Part shown: positions 29,819-41,285 of the stretch, piece by piece
Numbering within the stretch: the first letter of the stretch is position 1
Layout: the number at the start of each line of letters is the position of its first letter
Source of the DNA: Agapetus fuscipes
Taxonomy: Eukaryota > Arthropoda > Insecta > Trichoptera > Glossosomatidae
Length of the DNA: 64,000 bases
Assembly: GCA_951799405.1 (NCBI GenBank)
Contig: OX637363.1
Span: 3,162,001-3,226,000 of the forward strand
Direction: 5' to 3'
The notes under the pieces: generated by a model
Told to the model about the DNA's origin: nothing
Database searches by the model: none
Seen by the model: the letters and a program-made list of their open reading frames with translations, nothing else
Translations under genes and position numbers: made by a program

Positions 29819-31067
29819 AATGTTTGATTAAATTAGAGAAGGATAATGAACAAGGCGATATTGCCAATAAATCTGTTGAAGTAGGGGCAGCTATATATCG
29901 CTTAATATCGTAACCTCATGGATTTTGGAAGCATTCTAAGTTAAATAAGATACCTAAAATTAAGAAATTCTTATGTTGGCTTAAACCGGGTTCTAGAATG
30001 TTCAAACGGTAAAATAACAAGGCATACTAATCTATGAACACATAAAACATTAGGAGCTTGTAAAGCACAAAAAATTTAAAGCCTATAATTCACAAATGTT
30101 AATGCTCGATTGTATCGGGTAGCAAAACCAACCAGAAAAGAGGGTCCTCCAAATATTCACAAAAGCAGAGACATCTATTAAAAATATTTTCGAACTAAAA
30201 CAACCTAATGAAGATTTCTAAAAGCGACACTCGGTGGGCAGCTTTCCAACTAAAGTAACCTCACGGGGATCAGGCGCGCAGACACATGAAGAGGTAAAAA
30301 ACCAAATCCATGCAGGCGCCTTGCTGCGCGTGCGCGCCATTAACCAATCAGATTGTTTCAGTTGGCTGTTGCGCAGTGTCGTCGAAATACAAACTCATTC
30401 ATCAGGAGCGGTCGAAGATGTAGAAATCCACACAAGTCTAGTCATGCGCGTGCGCACAATGAGCCAATCAGGTTGTATTGGAGCGATGTTGCACAGCGTT
30501 GTAAAAAAACAACCTCATTCATAAGGAGTAGACATGCAGATGAAACGATTTTTTTTCCAAATAGGGGTAAATTACCTGATTTCAAATATTAATGTTTGAT
30601 TAAATTATAGAAGGATAATGACCAAGCCGGCGATATTGTCAATAAATCTGTTGAAGTAGGGCCTGTAGAGGCAGCTATATATCGCTTAATATCGTAACCT
30701 CATGGATTTTGGAAGCATTCTAAGTTGAATAGATAGGAACCTAAAATTAAGAAATTCTTATGTTGGCTTAAACCGGGTTCTAGAATGTTCAAACGGTTAA
30801 ATAGCCAGGCATACTCATAGTTGTATTGGATCGATGTTGCAGTAAAAATACAACCTCATTCATAAGGAGTAGGCATGCAGATGAAACGATTTTTGTTCCA
30901 AATTGGGGTAAATTACATATCTCAAATATGACTGCTTGACTTACTGAGAACAAACTGAATGATGGTTAATAGATCTCCAAAAACGTTTGTAAATAGAAAA
31001 ACAGTGTTTCAAATAAAAAATATTACTTTATTTTTTAAAGTATTATTAAGGAGGAATTAACAATGAA

Positions 31068-31524
31068 CAGGCCCGGATTTAGCGTGGTTCGAGCGGTGCG
31101 GCTGAACCAGGGCCCCCGCGTCCTAGGATCCCCCAAGACGTTGCACAAAAGTATTCCTAAATAACTTATACTTTTTTTACTCTCGTTGTAAAAATGGTTC
31201 ACTTTGCCAATGTCACCCCTGTGTCAGGGAAGGTCGGCAAGAGTTGTAGGGTGTATGCCCATTTGAGATTTGGTTTTTATGTTATATAGGTTCACATGAG
31301 GCATGTGCAAGCGCGAACTTGTACGTGTCTGGTTGTGGGAATTCATGTACCTAATGTGAATCTCCAATGTAACATATATATCTTTGCAACTTAGATTAGA
31401 TTAGGTTGTCTACATTCGTTTTTATGGTAGGCGAGGATGAAGGGGTGGGAGTAGGAGAAAAGGGAGTTGGGGTCTTTCATGACTTTCTCGCACCAGGGCA
31501 CCCAGTGGTCTTAATCCGGGCCTG
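31068..31524. mobile_element. hAT-type MITE with perfect 8-bp duplication
   Basis: It begins CAGGCCCGGATTT and ends AATCCGGGCCTG. It is flanked on both sides by ACAATGAA (31060-31067 and 31525-31532). A LINE-B 3' copy (about 31190-31405, plus) is inserted inside. Confidence 0.9.
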
Positions 31525-31712
31525 ACAATGAATCTTCACAGTGTAAATACACAAACCATTTCATATTATGTTTTTTTTCTATATTTTGTTTATTCCATTA
31601 AAGGCACAAAAATCAGGTAAAATATGGTTATGTACAAGATCACTCCACTCTAATTGGCCTGCACAAGGCCATATTTAGTTCTAGTGCGGCCTTGGGACAA
31701 ATATGTCTCATA

Positions 31713-32535
31713 AAGCGCTGCGGTTTTAGTTAAATGTGCCTTAATTTATTTATTTTTTTTGCAACGAAACGCATATCGTTATCGAAACGATATCATAATC
31801 TAATCTAAGCTGCAAAGATATATATCATTTAAGATTTATACTAAATGCATTCCCACAAGCAGATATGTATAATTTCGCGCTAACACATGCCGCATGTGGA
31901 CCTACAATATAAAAACCCAATCTCAAATGAACATAAGCCTTGCAACTCTTGCCGTCCTTCCCTGAAACAGGGGTGACATTGGCAAAGTGAACCAATTTTT
32001 ATATTATGGGTGGTCAGCCGCATAACAACCTATAAGTCAAGGAACAAACATCGCAAATTACATTTTTTAATAATAATATAAACAATCAACAATAATATAA
32101 ACATGGACACTACAAAAAACTAAATCATAAACCAATTTCACTTTAATAAACCCTAGCCGCCAACATTACAGATCGACCGCCATTTCTTTCTATCCTTACA
32201 TACTTCTTTCATTTCCTCCAGAGTCATAACCTTCTTCATACAAGCTCTTCTTTTTCATAAGTCGATGAAAACGTCCTATGTCTTTCACTTCAAGCTTGCG
32301 ATTCAATTATTTATTTCAAATGTACGCGTTAGGGATAGCGGTGTTTTTCCTAGAATATTTCAACATAAATAAAATTTTGCTTCAAATGTACAAATATTTA
32401 TTTCAAATATACGCGTTAGGGATAGCGGTGTTTTTCCTAGAATATTCCAACATAAATAAAAATTTATTTCGTTGCGTTGCTAAAAAAAAATGGTAAAATG
32501 AAGGCACTTCCAACTAAAACCGCAGCGCTTTATAC
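31713..32535. mobile_element. Foldback element with ~30-bp inverted ends
   Basis: The ends 'aaagcgctgcggttttagtt' and its complement near 32515-32535 are inverted. Inside are a minus-strand LINE-B 3' end with its UTR and coding remnant (31795-32260) and an ~80-bp tandem duplication (32310-32470, 'gcgttagggatagcggtg'). Confidence 0.6.
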
Positions 32536-32577
32536 GACCATCCTGAACTTGTATGCGGGCGGTGAAACCGTATTTTG

Positions 32578-32934
32578 TAGGGATGAGCAAATGGAAAAAA
32601 ATATCGACATATTTCGATTCGATATTTTCAAACACTATTGAGGAAACTTTTGTCTAAAAAAACGGATTTAAATCTGAAGAAACCAGCAACGGCGAGGGGG
32701 GGGGGAGAGGCAGAGCATGCAATTTGCAACGTTGAAATGTTAGCTTCCACAACACCACAACCACGTCTATAAAGCAAAGAGGGCAAAAATAAATTTTTAA
32801 AATCGTTTTACGATTCGAGGAAGATATCGATATTTTGAATATCGAGAAAAATATCGATAATAAAAAAAATGTTTCTGTCATTGAGTTTTCGGTACTATTG
32901 ATATATCGATATTTTAGCGCATCCCTATTTGCAA
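32578..32934. mobile_element. MITE with TAGGGATG ends
   Basis: The inverted ends are TAGGGATGAGC and GCGCATCCCTA; the interior is rich in ATCGATAT-like motifs. It ends about 100 bp before the VTA1 start codon, so it may form part of that promoter. Confidence 0.65.
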
Positions 32935-33033
32935 CACAACTTGACTTTGTTTGACATTTCATTTCATTTCCTAAACATTTCATCACAATTTTGATTATTG
33001 TTGTGATATTTAAAGCGATTTTTCTCCACCAAC

Positions 33034-36000
33034 ATGTCTGTTAATTGGCCAGAATGTCCAGCCAGCTTGAAATCTATCCAGCATTACTTGAAGACGGCAA
33101 GCGAGCACGATAATCGGGATCCCGTAGTGGCCTATTGGTGTAGATTGCATGCAGTGCAAGTTGGCCTTAAATTATCCACCAGGAAGATTCCAGAAGAGAC
33201 TAAACTGCTCATGGGTAAAACGAATATATATATTTTTAACTAATTACATCAATAATTCACCGATTATGTGTCGTATTTTGCTAAAATGACGACATGTTTT
33301 CATCATGTCAAAATCTTATCAGATTTCTTCGATCCAGTGACGTCATTGGTGTTCTTTTTATAAACTTGAAATGTGAGTTGTATAGTAGCAAAGGCGGTAA
33401 TCTAGTATTTAATTACTTCATACATTAGTAACAAGCGGTACAAGGATTGAACCATTGAGTAAAAACATACAGGAGGAGAATCTAACTTACTGTATTAAGG
33501 CATACTATCTACCACTTTTGTCTCAGTCCTGTCAAACGTTGCAGTTGTGTAGTCATACAAAACATGTTTTTACGTGTCAAATTTTAAGTTTTCTTGCTTT
33601 CTCCATTCTATGTTTTGACACCCAATTACAATACATGCCATATGTCTTAAAACAATGCCTTTTTCCTTTAAAATTCGTCAATTTTATCGATCACAAGATT
33701 TATACCGCATGCGTCTATGATCGGACTGCTCCGGGCATAGTGCACAAGCGGCAATGCTGCCACCGATCTAGAAACATTTCTTTACATTCGCCCGAGTTTT
33801 TTTTACACATGGAAATGCAACTGTGAAGTTCTTTGTTCTCTTTCTTACTAATGCCCATTTTTGTAAGTAGGTTTAAAACAGATATAGCTATATTGTTTAA
33901 TTTTGTTAAAATAATATCTAGTCCACAGATATCACAAGCCAATGGATTGAGCTATATGCAGTTGGGTTTGTAATGTATTCTAATCTAATCTAAGTTGCAA
34001 AGATATGTTACATTGGAAATTCACATTATATGCATTCTTACAAGCAGACTCGTACAAGTTCGCGCTTGCACATGCCGCATGTGAACATACAACATAAAAC
34101 CAAATCTCAAATGGGCATACACCCTGCAACTCTTGCCGTCCTTTCCTGAAACAGGGGTGACATTGGCAAAGTGAACTATTTTTACAGCATGGGTGGTCAG
34201 CCGCATACCTACCTATAAGTCAAGGATTCCTTCTTTGAACTGATGAAATGCTGCCAGAATATACAACATTTTTCCCAGATTGGCCACGAGTAACATTATC
34301 AGCGGCGAAGCGTGCCATACAACTCAATTCCCATCGGCTTCCCTTTTAAAATGAGGCAACAAAGTAGTTAAAAAAACCAAAGAAACAATACATATTTTTT
34401 CCCCATTGAAACCATGCAGTCTACTTTATTATCATTTTTGCCTCATTTTAAAAGGGAAACCGATGGGAATCGAGTTGTATGGCACCCTTCGCCACTGGTA
34501 GATATATTATACCATTATGGAGCATTATAAATGTCATGTGTTTGTTATTTTTCATTCTTCTGACAATACCTTGTCTTGATTACATTTCAGCTCTGATGGA
34601 CTGGCTAGAAACGGAAAAGCAGAAACTCCATGACAATGAGTCCGTCACAAATAAAATAGCCGGCCAAGCGTACTTGGAGAATTACGCTCTCAAACTGTTT
34701 TTGTACGCCGACAAAGCCGACAGAGAAGGAAATTTCGGAAAGTAAGCTTTTTAAAATGTTTTTTTTTATTTCTTGGTCATGTCTAATGTCGCTACTTCAA
34801 GTCTCACCACCATCCTCCAGGACTCTCTGTCTTGTGCAGCCTCAGAACGTGGTCCACTGACACCTAGGACTACATTATCACGTCACTATGCAACTAAACG
34901 CACCTTATTTAATTTTAATTTAAAAATAAAAAATAAATAGATTTGTGAAGAGGAATACAATTCACCAACCTAGTCTGCCTGGCCAGAAACAGGTATTAAT
35001 ATCATCAATTAATAATTCATTCTTATATATTTTAATAAATTATTAATTAATAATTACCCAATGAAATCTGTTGAACCAGGATCAAAGTTATGGTCAAATG
35101 ACTCAAGCGGGGATCGAACAAACGTTATTCTATTCCAAATACGGTAGAAAGATCGGCCACTTGACCTATGCTACACATATAGTGTAACTTCTTGCCGCGT
35201 TATTCCCAAAAGGTTTTGCGAGTGAAACCTATTTATTTTTACAGGTAAATGCCGGCCTTACTCCAACCACTTCAGTGGAAGTGGGGGTTTCCCAACTCCC
35301 GAGGCGGCTGGTACTCATTTCTTGGGAAGGCAGAGTATGCCTTGCTGGTATTTTATTTTTGGGGTTTGAAGCACTGAATATAAGCACCGAAACAGGAAAT
35401 CATTTCTGACACCCTCGGTGGGATTCAAACCCAATCTCCCGGCATGGAATGCAAGCACTCTACCAAATGAGCTATTGACCGGACCATGCGGCTACAAGAC
35501 ATAATGAGGCTGACCCCCCCCCCCCCCCCGTGCTGTAAAAATCGGTTCACTTTTGCCAATGCCACCCCGGCTTCGGCAGGAGCTGCAGAAGGTTTATGTT
35601 CATGAAAGGTTTTGTTTATTTGTATGCACGCATGCAGAATGTGTATGCGCGAACCTACATGTGCCTGTCTGTGGGCATGTATTTAAATGAGCCTTAAATG
35701 TTAAGATATATTTGCAGCTTAGATTATAAACTATAGATAGATGCACATCCTTATTACCGTATACCTTTTTGTCATGTGTAATGTTGTCTGCCATGAACAT
35801 TCTAGAGTTCTCATTTGTTTCTTCTATTCTACATTGATTTGTTTATAATTCCAGGAACGTAGTGAAAGCTTTCTACACCAGTGGAATGATCTATGATGTG
35901 CTGACTATTTTTGGTGATTTGACTGAGGAAGTCATTCAGAACAGAAAGTACGCCAAGTGGAAGGCTGCATATATACACAACTGTCTTAAAAATGGAGAAA

Positions 36001-37143
36001 CCCCAGTCTCGGGTACATATATCTTTTTTTCAACTTCATTATTGTAGTAAACCAGGGATGGAAGTCTCAATGATTGTCAGTAGATCTTAGTGTATCTACT
36101 TGAAGACAGGACTTAATAAAACATGGCGGGGTAGCAACAGCAGGCCCATTTTATTTGGAACAACGATCAGCTGTTTAAGTACTGTACGTCAACGACGATA
36201 CCATGTTGGAAGTACCGGTTCTCATCAGATCACCGAAGTTAAGCATCACTGGGCGCGGATGCTACCTGGATGGGTGACCGCTCAGGTACACCGCGTGTTG
36301 TTGGCATTTCTTGGACCGGTCTGTAGTCCAGTGGCAACACTTCGGACTCGTAAATGGAAGGTTGTGGATTTGAATCCCGACGGAGCACAAAAAATAAACC
36401 ATTTATATTTCCAAATGTGCTCTTCGCTGGGGTGAAAAATTCATAAACCTTTACCAAAGACCGGTCACTGAAAGGTCCATCCAACCTTACAGCACCTGGG
36501 TCTTGCTTGAGTATTGGCACTTTGTAGCGACGACCAAGCTTTTACACCTCTGCGGCACTACAACAAGTGTCTCCCGCACAGGATTTCTTAAAAAAATTAT
36601 ATCTTTTATAGTTTGTGTATTACTGTGAAAATTCGGTGTTGATCTTTTTTTAAAAAAGGTTTTAATTTATTTTGAATAATAAAACAAGTCTTTTTTTGTA
36701 TGTTTGCAGGTCCCTTGCCTTCCGATGACGATGAAGCTTTAGAAGGCACATCCAACGAAGATAACATCAACCAACCTTCAACCTCGCAGGATGTCCCTGA
36801 ACCACCAGAAAACACTGAAAACAAACCGTCTAATATTGGCTTTACCGCGTTTCCCGATCAACCCTTTGTCCCGCCACCAGTTGGCCTCTTGCCGTCTGTC
36901 CCGTATACCCCGGACCCCAATCCCGGCGGCTTCCATGCCTTTGTTCCAAATGTGCCTCCGCCAACCCCGGCCCCAGTTGAACAAGCTAACTATCCAACTT
37001 TAACTCCTGACCAGATTGCCAAGGCGCAAAAGTATTGTAAGTGGGCCAGCAGTGCCTTGACGTATGACGACGTAAAAACTGCCGTTGAAAATTTGAATAA
37101 TGCTTTGAAACTTTTGCAGACTGGGCATGATCCCTGCCAGTAG
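33034..37143 (+). CDS. VTA1: VTA1, ESCRT-III/VPS4 regulator
   Basis: Vacuolar protein sorting-associated protein VTA1 (LIP5), the cytosolic cofactor that stimulates the VPS4 ATPase in multivesicular-body sorting. Coding exons are 33034-33214, 34591-34741, 35855-36012 and 36710-37143; GT-AG sites and phases close to 924 nt (307 residues), the same length as human VTA1. The N-terminal tandem MIT-like domain includes SLKSIQHYLKTASEHDNRD, the ENYALKLFLYADKADRE region and KYAKWKAAYIHNCLKNGE. A proline-rich acidic linker follows. The C-terminal VPS4-binding dimerisation segment is AQKYCKWASSALTYDDVKTA with NLNNALKLL. The start codon is the first in frame and is preceded by CCACCAAC. Introns hold SINEs, MITEs and a 5S-like sequence. 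Confidence 0.95.
33440..33950. repeat. Repeat E, uninterrupted copy
   Basis: This copy serves as the empty-site reference for the nest at 11190-17205. It reads continuously through 'acccaattacaatacatgcc' and 'aagtaggtttaaaacag', the two points where LINE-A and LINE-C are inserted in the other copy. It is in VTA1 intron 1. Confidence 0.8.
33977..34228 (-). repeat. LINE-B 3'-end copy
   Basis: Complete minus-strand copy in VTA1 intron 1. Confidence 0.85.
34303..34500. mobile_element. hAT-type MITE, second copy
   Basis: The same inverted ends as 4576-4803 (CAGCGGCGAAG and CTTCGCCACTG) with a shorter middle. The flanking target duplication is not convincing. Confidence 0.75.
34930..35160 (-). 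repeat. SINE3 copy
   Basis: The uninterrupted counterpart of 1-480: 'gaggaatacaattcaccaac', an AT-rich body and 'gcggggatcgaac' (B-box complement). Confidence 0.6.
35163..35485 (-). repeat. SINE2 copy
   Basis: A minus-strand copy abutting SINE3, with its head near 35460-35485 and a degenerate B-box region near 35425. Confidence 0.8.
35500..35728 (+). repeat. LINE-B 3'-end copy, diverged
   Basis: It begins 'aatgaggctgacc' with a run of C inside and ends 'cagcttagattataa'. In VTA1 intron 2. Confidence 0.65.
36188..36305 (+). rRNA. 5S rRNA-like sequence
   Basis: About 118 nt beginning GTCAACGACGATACCATGTT and ending GTGTTGTTGGC. The internal control region GATCACCGAAGTTAAGCATC and the block GATGGGTGACCGC match eukaryotic 5S rRNA at full length. 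The ends can pair (GTCAACGAC with GTTGTTGGC). The gene lies in VTA1 intron 3, with no clear T-run terminator. A SINE1 starts 8 bp downstream. Several substitutions suggest a pseudogene or a 5S-derived repeat rather than a working array copy. Confidence 0.7.
36313..36600 (+). repeat. SINE1, B-tailed variant
   Basis: Full-length copy from GACCGGTCTGTAGTCCAG to 'gcacaggatttcttaaaaaa', directly after the 5S-like sequence. Confidence 0.8.
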
Positions 37144-38360
37144 TTTTATGTTTATTTTAACGTAAAATGTATTTGAATTATATTTTCATTATGTCTGTTA
37201 GCTATTATTGTACAGAATGTAGAATAAGCTGTTGATGAGGTCGCTACAGCTTCAACTACTAGGAGCATTGGTTTACACCTTACTTGTTTGTTACTACACT
37301 TAACTCTGCATGTATTTTTGACGTTAGTTAAATCACAATCTATGTCATCACCGAAATAGGAAACAGTGGCGAAGGGTGAGTTTTTTCAGAAGGTAATTCG
37401 ATTAAGAAAAATAAAGCCTTCGAACATTAAAATTCCAAGGAAAAATAAAGTATTATTTCTAGAAAAATAGCTCCATTTTTGCAATAACTGGCTTTGAAAA
37501 ACATACCTTTCAATTTTCAAATCAGATAGATCAAGGGACAGAAAATAAAAGAAAAGCGATAACGAAAACCTTATGTGAGTACCTGAAATTATTAAACAAT
37601 AAAAACATATTTCATTGACATAAATTTAAATTATAATGGTTAATCTTTCATAATTCAATTATATTAAATATTATTTTTATTTGCATAAAGCAACACGCCG
37701 GTAGGTCCGTCAGGAATTGAAAGTCAGGTTTATTCAACTGTGTTTTTCAATCTATAGCTTTATTTTACACAATCGAAGGAAGTTCGCGTAGTTTATAAAA
37801 AATACATTGTTATTTTCTTTTTACTATTTAAATAAATATTTTATAAATAACTTTTTGCGTAATTTCAAAAGGGAAGCCGATGGGAATTGTGTTATTAGGA
37901 CTCTGCATGACAATTATGCCACAAAGCTTTAGTTTACAAACATTATTCAATAGCTTACAAACAACATTACCTACTTCACATTATATAGTTAAAAGTATTA
38001 TAATTCTTCCGTTCAAAGTCAAGTTATGGGCAATGATCAAAACTCTAATATACTTAGATGAAAGCTACTGCTTGGTGAGACATTATTAAAATACCAAATA
38101 AATGATGAGCTTTTGAAATTATATTGTGCATGTTAACCATAAATCTTTTATGTATATTTGATTAACCCAAAAGGGTGCTCCAATAAATGTGTCCCTTTGG
38201 TAATAGTGGAGTCGGAATATTGCAAATTTACCTCGACAGGGTGATATCACAGGTGTAGGAGACTAGGGTAACCATAAAGAATATTTCGTTTGCCATTAAG
38301 AATGGTGACGCCACAATTTTTCCCCCCATACTTTTTGTTCTGATTCCATTGATTGCGTAG
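37144..38360. other. VTA1 3' region, no gene seen
   Basis: AT-rich sequence with no supported ORF. A segment at about 37210-37330 ('caactactaggagcattg') recurs at 42000-42120, so part of it is a dispersed repeat. Fragments of the CAGTGGCGAAGGGTG MITE family appear near 37366 and 37868. Confidence 0.4.
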
Positions 38361-38369
38361 GATAGGAAA

Positions 38370-38960
38370 AATGAAATATTGTTAATTTTACATTATTTTG
38401 TATTTCTTCTTCCTCTTCTTAATCTTGTTCCTCATTGTTTAGGGTTGCGACCCTTGTGGAAGCACCCACTCATCTCCAGTTCTCTCTTAACTAGGTACCA
38501 ACCTCCAACAACAGAGGGGCCTGCTGCTGTCTTCACTTAACTCCATCATACAGGGGATCTTCCTCTCTTCCCTTCCAAGCCACCGATCAAGGCCAATCAT
38601 TCCAGGCTACCCTCATTGCCATGGACAATGTGTCCGAAGAACTTAAGAATACGGCATGTACATATACTGGTTAGAGTCAATCAACCCAAACGTAGCTCCG
38701 AACGAATGGACTGGTTGGTACGTCCAGCCATCCATGGGATCCGGGGCATGCAACTCCAGCACCACATTTCAAAAGCGTCAATTCCTCTCCTTCCTGCTGC
38801 TTTTATGGTCCCATGTTTCAGCAGCATAAAGAGAAATAGAGTGGACCAGACTCCTGACAAGCTTTATCTTGGTGATATTACTGACACCCCGGTCTTTCCA
38901 TATTTTGTCCAGCTTAGACATGGCACTTTTGGGAATGGCGATATCGCACCTTGAGAATGA
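38370..38960 (-). pseudogene. Decayed LINE remnant
   Basis: Minus-strand translation gives AIPKSAMSKLDKIWKDRGVS and then an IALYGAETW-like region, typical of the C-terminal part of RTE/jockey-type LINE proteins, with stops and frameshifts. Confidence 0.6.
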
Positions 38961-39206
38961 AAGTGACCTATTCCAAAATTTTGGTAAAATGAGTTACATA
39001 CATAGAATGACTTAAAAAGGTACACTCTATTACACCTGTATTTAAAAACAGATTATTTATGGTCAAAGAGTGATAGAGGCATACTTCGGTCTCTTTGTCT
39101 TTTAATAAAAGTGCAATAGATTGTACCTTTTTGAGTCATTCTATGTATGTAAGTCATTTTACATTTTTTTCAAAATAGGTCACTTTCATTCTCAGGGTGC
39201 GAATAT
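38944..39206. repeat. MITE-like inverted repeat
   Basis: Arms of about 75 bp: 'cgcaccttgagaatgaaagt' on the left and its complement near 39190-39206. 'tacatagaatgactt' on the left is mirrored by 'gagtcattctatgta' on the right. The centre is unpaired. Confidence 0.75.
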
Positions 39207-39814
39207 GTCTGATCTCTCCTTTCCAAGTTCCTCAAAGATCTCCAGATATTGAAGTGAATTTCCAAGATCACCAAACTTTTTCAATCATCAAATCTACAAA
39301 TCTTGTATTTTGTATTAATATTACCAATTAATTTATCTGTAATACTTAATTATTGCTTGAATAAAACAAACATATATTTATTTTAATGTACATCTACTTG
39401 CTTTTTATTTGAATTCTTGTAGCATCTTCTTGAAATTAAGTTGTGACGTCACATGACTGGGCTGCTATTGTAAAGGCAAACTAATATTTTTTTAATAGTT
39501 GCATGGTTGCAAGAACCCAGGGGTGTGCATCACACACAGGTACATGTGCCTAATAGGTAACTAATATATGGAAAAAAATCATGTAAGCTTGATATTGAGA
39601 TTAAAATTCAAAATTTAAATTCGATTGAAGCCATCTTTAGCACTTCAGTCAATTTCAAATAAGTTATTTTAAAGGAATGGGAGAAAATATTTATTCTGAA
39701 ATGTATTTGCCTATACCCTATGCACGTGCCTGCAAGGACCCTCCTAGACGTGGTAAGTTAATCGCCAAGAAATACAAATTTGGAATATCCATGGGGCATC
39801 AAGCTGCAACTGTA

Positions 39815-39870
39815 GCTCTGCCGCCATTCCGCTAGGGGTGACCAAAGCCTCTGCTCTCATTATAGTGTTA
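39815..39870 (-). repeat. LINE-A 3'-tail fragment
   Basis: 'ctgccgccattccgctagg' matches the 3' end of LINE-A in minus orientation. Confidence 0.5.
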
Positions 39871-40315
39871 GCAGGTTTTGTCAACAGGTGGTGCTGTTTC
39901 TAAGGGCAGGGTGATAAAATGTAAGGCTTCCACAGCTAACTTCACAGCAGTCTAATTTCAGCTGTCAGCGGGAGTCTCATTCTCACATTTGAATGGATCG
40001 CACATGCATTTTTGGGAATAAAACAAGTATTCGAAATTGAGATAATAAATGTATTTTACAAAATGTACATGCTTAACTCTAGTTACGTTTAAGATATTTA
40101 TTTCAATAGTATAATAAGTATTACATTCCATCATTTGAGTCGTATAAATGCAAACGCCGTCAACTCCTTACGCGATGATTTTGAGAAAAATAAACTTGTA
40201 AAACGACAACACCAGTTGGAGATGACGGCGTTTGCACGAAATCATACATTTTCAATTAAAATTACGAAGGATTAAGTGAGGTTTATATTTTATCGCACAC
40301 AGCCATGATCTGTTA

Positions 40316-40556
40316 GGCCGTTTGTCCACCGCACGCCGTTACCGTCACGTCACCGAGAATGAGATTATTTCGGGCCGAGTTAAATTGATGTGACGGCGAT
40401 CGTTTGTCCACCGCGACCGATTTCGCTGGTTATAGGTTATGTATTGTATTGCCTACAACCTGGCAATACACAAATACATTACATGTACCGCTACTTCGGC
40501 GCCGTCATCTCGTTCCCGGTGACGTGACGGTGACGGCGTGCGGTGGACAAACGGCC
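40316..40556. mobile_element. MITE with TTA target duplication
   Basis: A 241-bp element with ~45-bp inverted ends (GGCCGTTTGTCCACCGCACG), flanked by TTA on both sides (40313-40315 and 40557-40559). CG-rich ends contrast with the AT-rich surroundings. The three-base TTA duplication suggests the PIF/Harbinger group. Confidence 0.85.
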
Positions 40557-41069
40557 TTACACTGCGCAGAATCAAATTCAATCATTATCTTAATAACATA
40601 TTTTTTGAGATGACGGCGTTTGCAGTTATACAACTCATTTTAAGTTTTAAAAACTGGTTCGTTACATTCACTCCAAATATTACAATCACACCATTGAATA
40701 AACTTTTTTATTCTTCTAAAAGAATTAATTTTATACCTGTGCAAAAGACTCCTTTCGTTACATTTTTGGGATCTATAACAGCTAAGAAGGTGCGGCAGAG
40801 GTTTTGGTTGAGCTGTTGCCTTTACTTACAGAAAATGGTGATTGACGTAAGTTGTTTTTAATAAAATCGGATAAATTTAGAAAGGAAACATGATAGTTGC
40901 GTATTAATAGAGTCAGAACATTCCAAATTCCTGTTGGCAGATTCAAATCACAGGTCTATGTGGCCAGGGTCCTTTGCCACCAAAAAAAAAAAACTATTCG
41001 GTGATTGATGCGAATATGTCACAGGGTTTGCCCGGCTTTTTTGTTCTGACTCCATCGGATGGGTTAAAA

Positions 41070-41285
41070 ATGAAGTATTGTGATAGTTGTACTGTTATCC
41101 AAGACAGTTGAGAAAGTAATCTTTCGTATTTTGGCCAGTTCACGTGAGTTTGACATTTTAAACCTACCAAACTTGATTTTACAATATAGGGGTTCTTGAT
41201 TTTGGCACCACGTGAACTGGCCAGAATACGAAAGATTACTTTCTTAACTGCCTTGGATAAAGGAAGCACCACAAAAAAAGTTGTA
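41070..41285. repeat. Foldback element
   Basis: Inverted arms 'gagaaagtaatctttcgta' and its complement near 41225-41245, including 'ggccagttcacgtg' and its complement. The loop is about 60 bp. The span 41290-42420 shows no supported gene. Confidence 0.75.

Larger units (their letters stand above)
27173..30915. repeat. Tandem ~1.06-kb unit with promoter-like boxes
   Basis: Units start at about 27173, 29034 and 30092, with a further partial unit near 30820. Units 2 and 3 are 1058 bp apart; units 1 and 2 are pushed apart by a LINE-A remnant. Each unit contains two ~120-bp subrepeats with GCGCGTGCGC or GCGCGTGCGCAC followed by a CCAATCAG box. A SINE2 sits in unit 2. Short open frames over it are not conserved as a gene. 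This is intergenic between pickpocket and VTA1. Confidence 0.8.

Noticed and set aside
27299..30524. Three similar ~95-codon plus-strand frames containing EVNNQIH
   Set aside because: They are repeated only because the 1-kb unit is in tandem. The first copy is shorter, and no splice or start context supports translation.
36100..36435. 111-codon plus-strand frame
   Set aside because: It runs through the 5S-like sequence and the SINE1 head, so it is an accident of two RNA-derived repeats.
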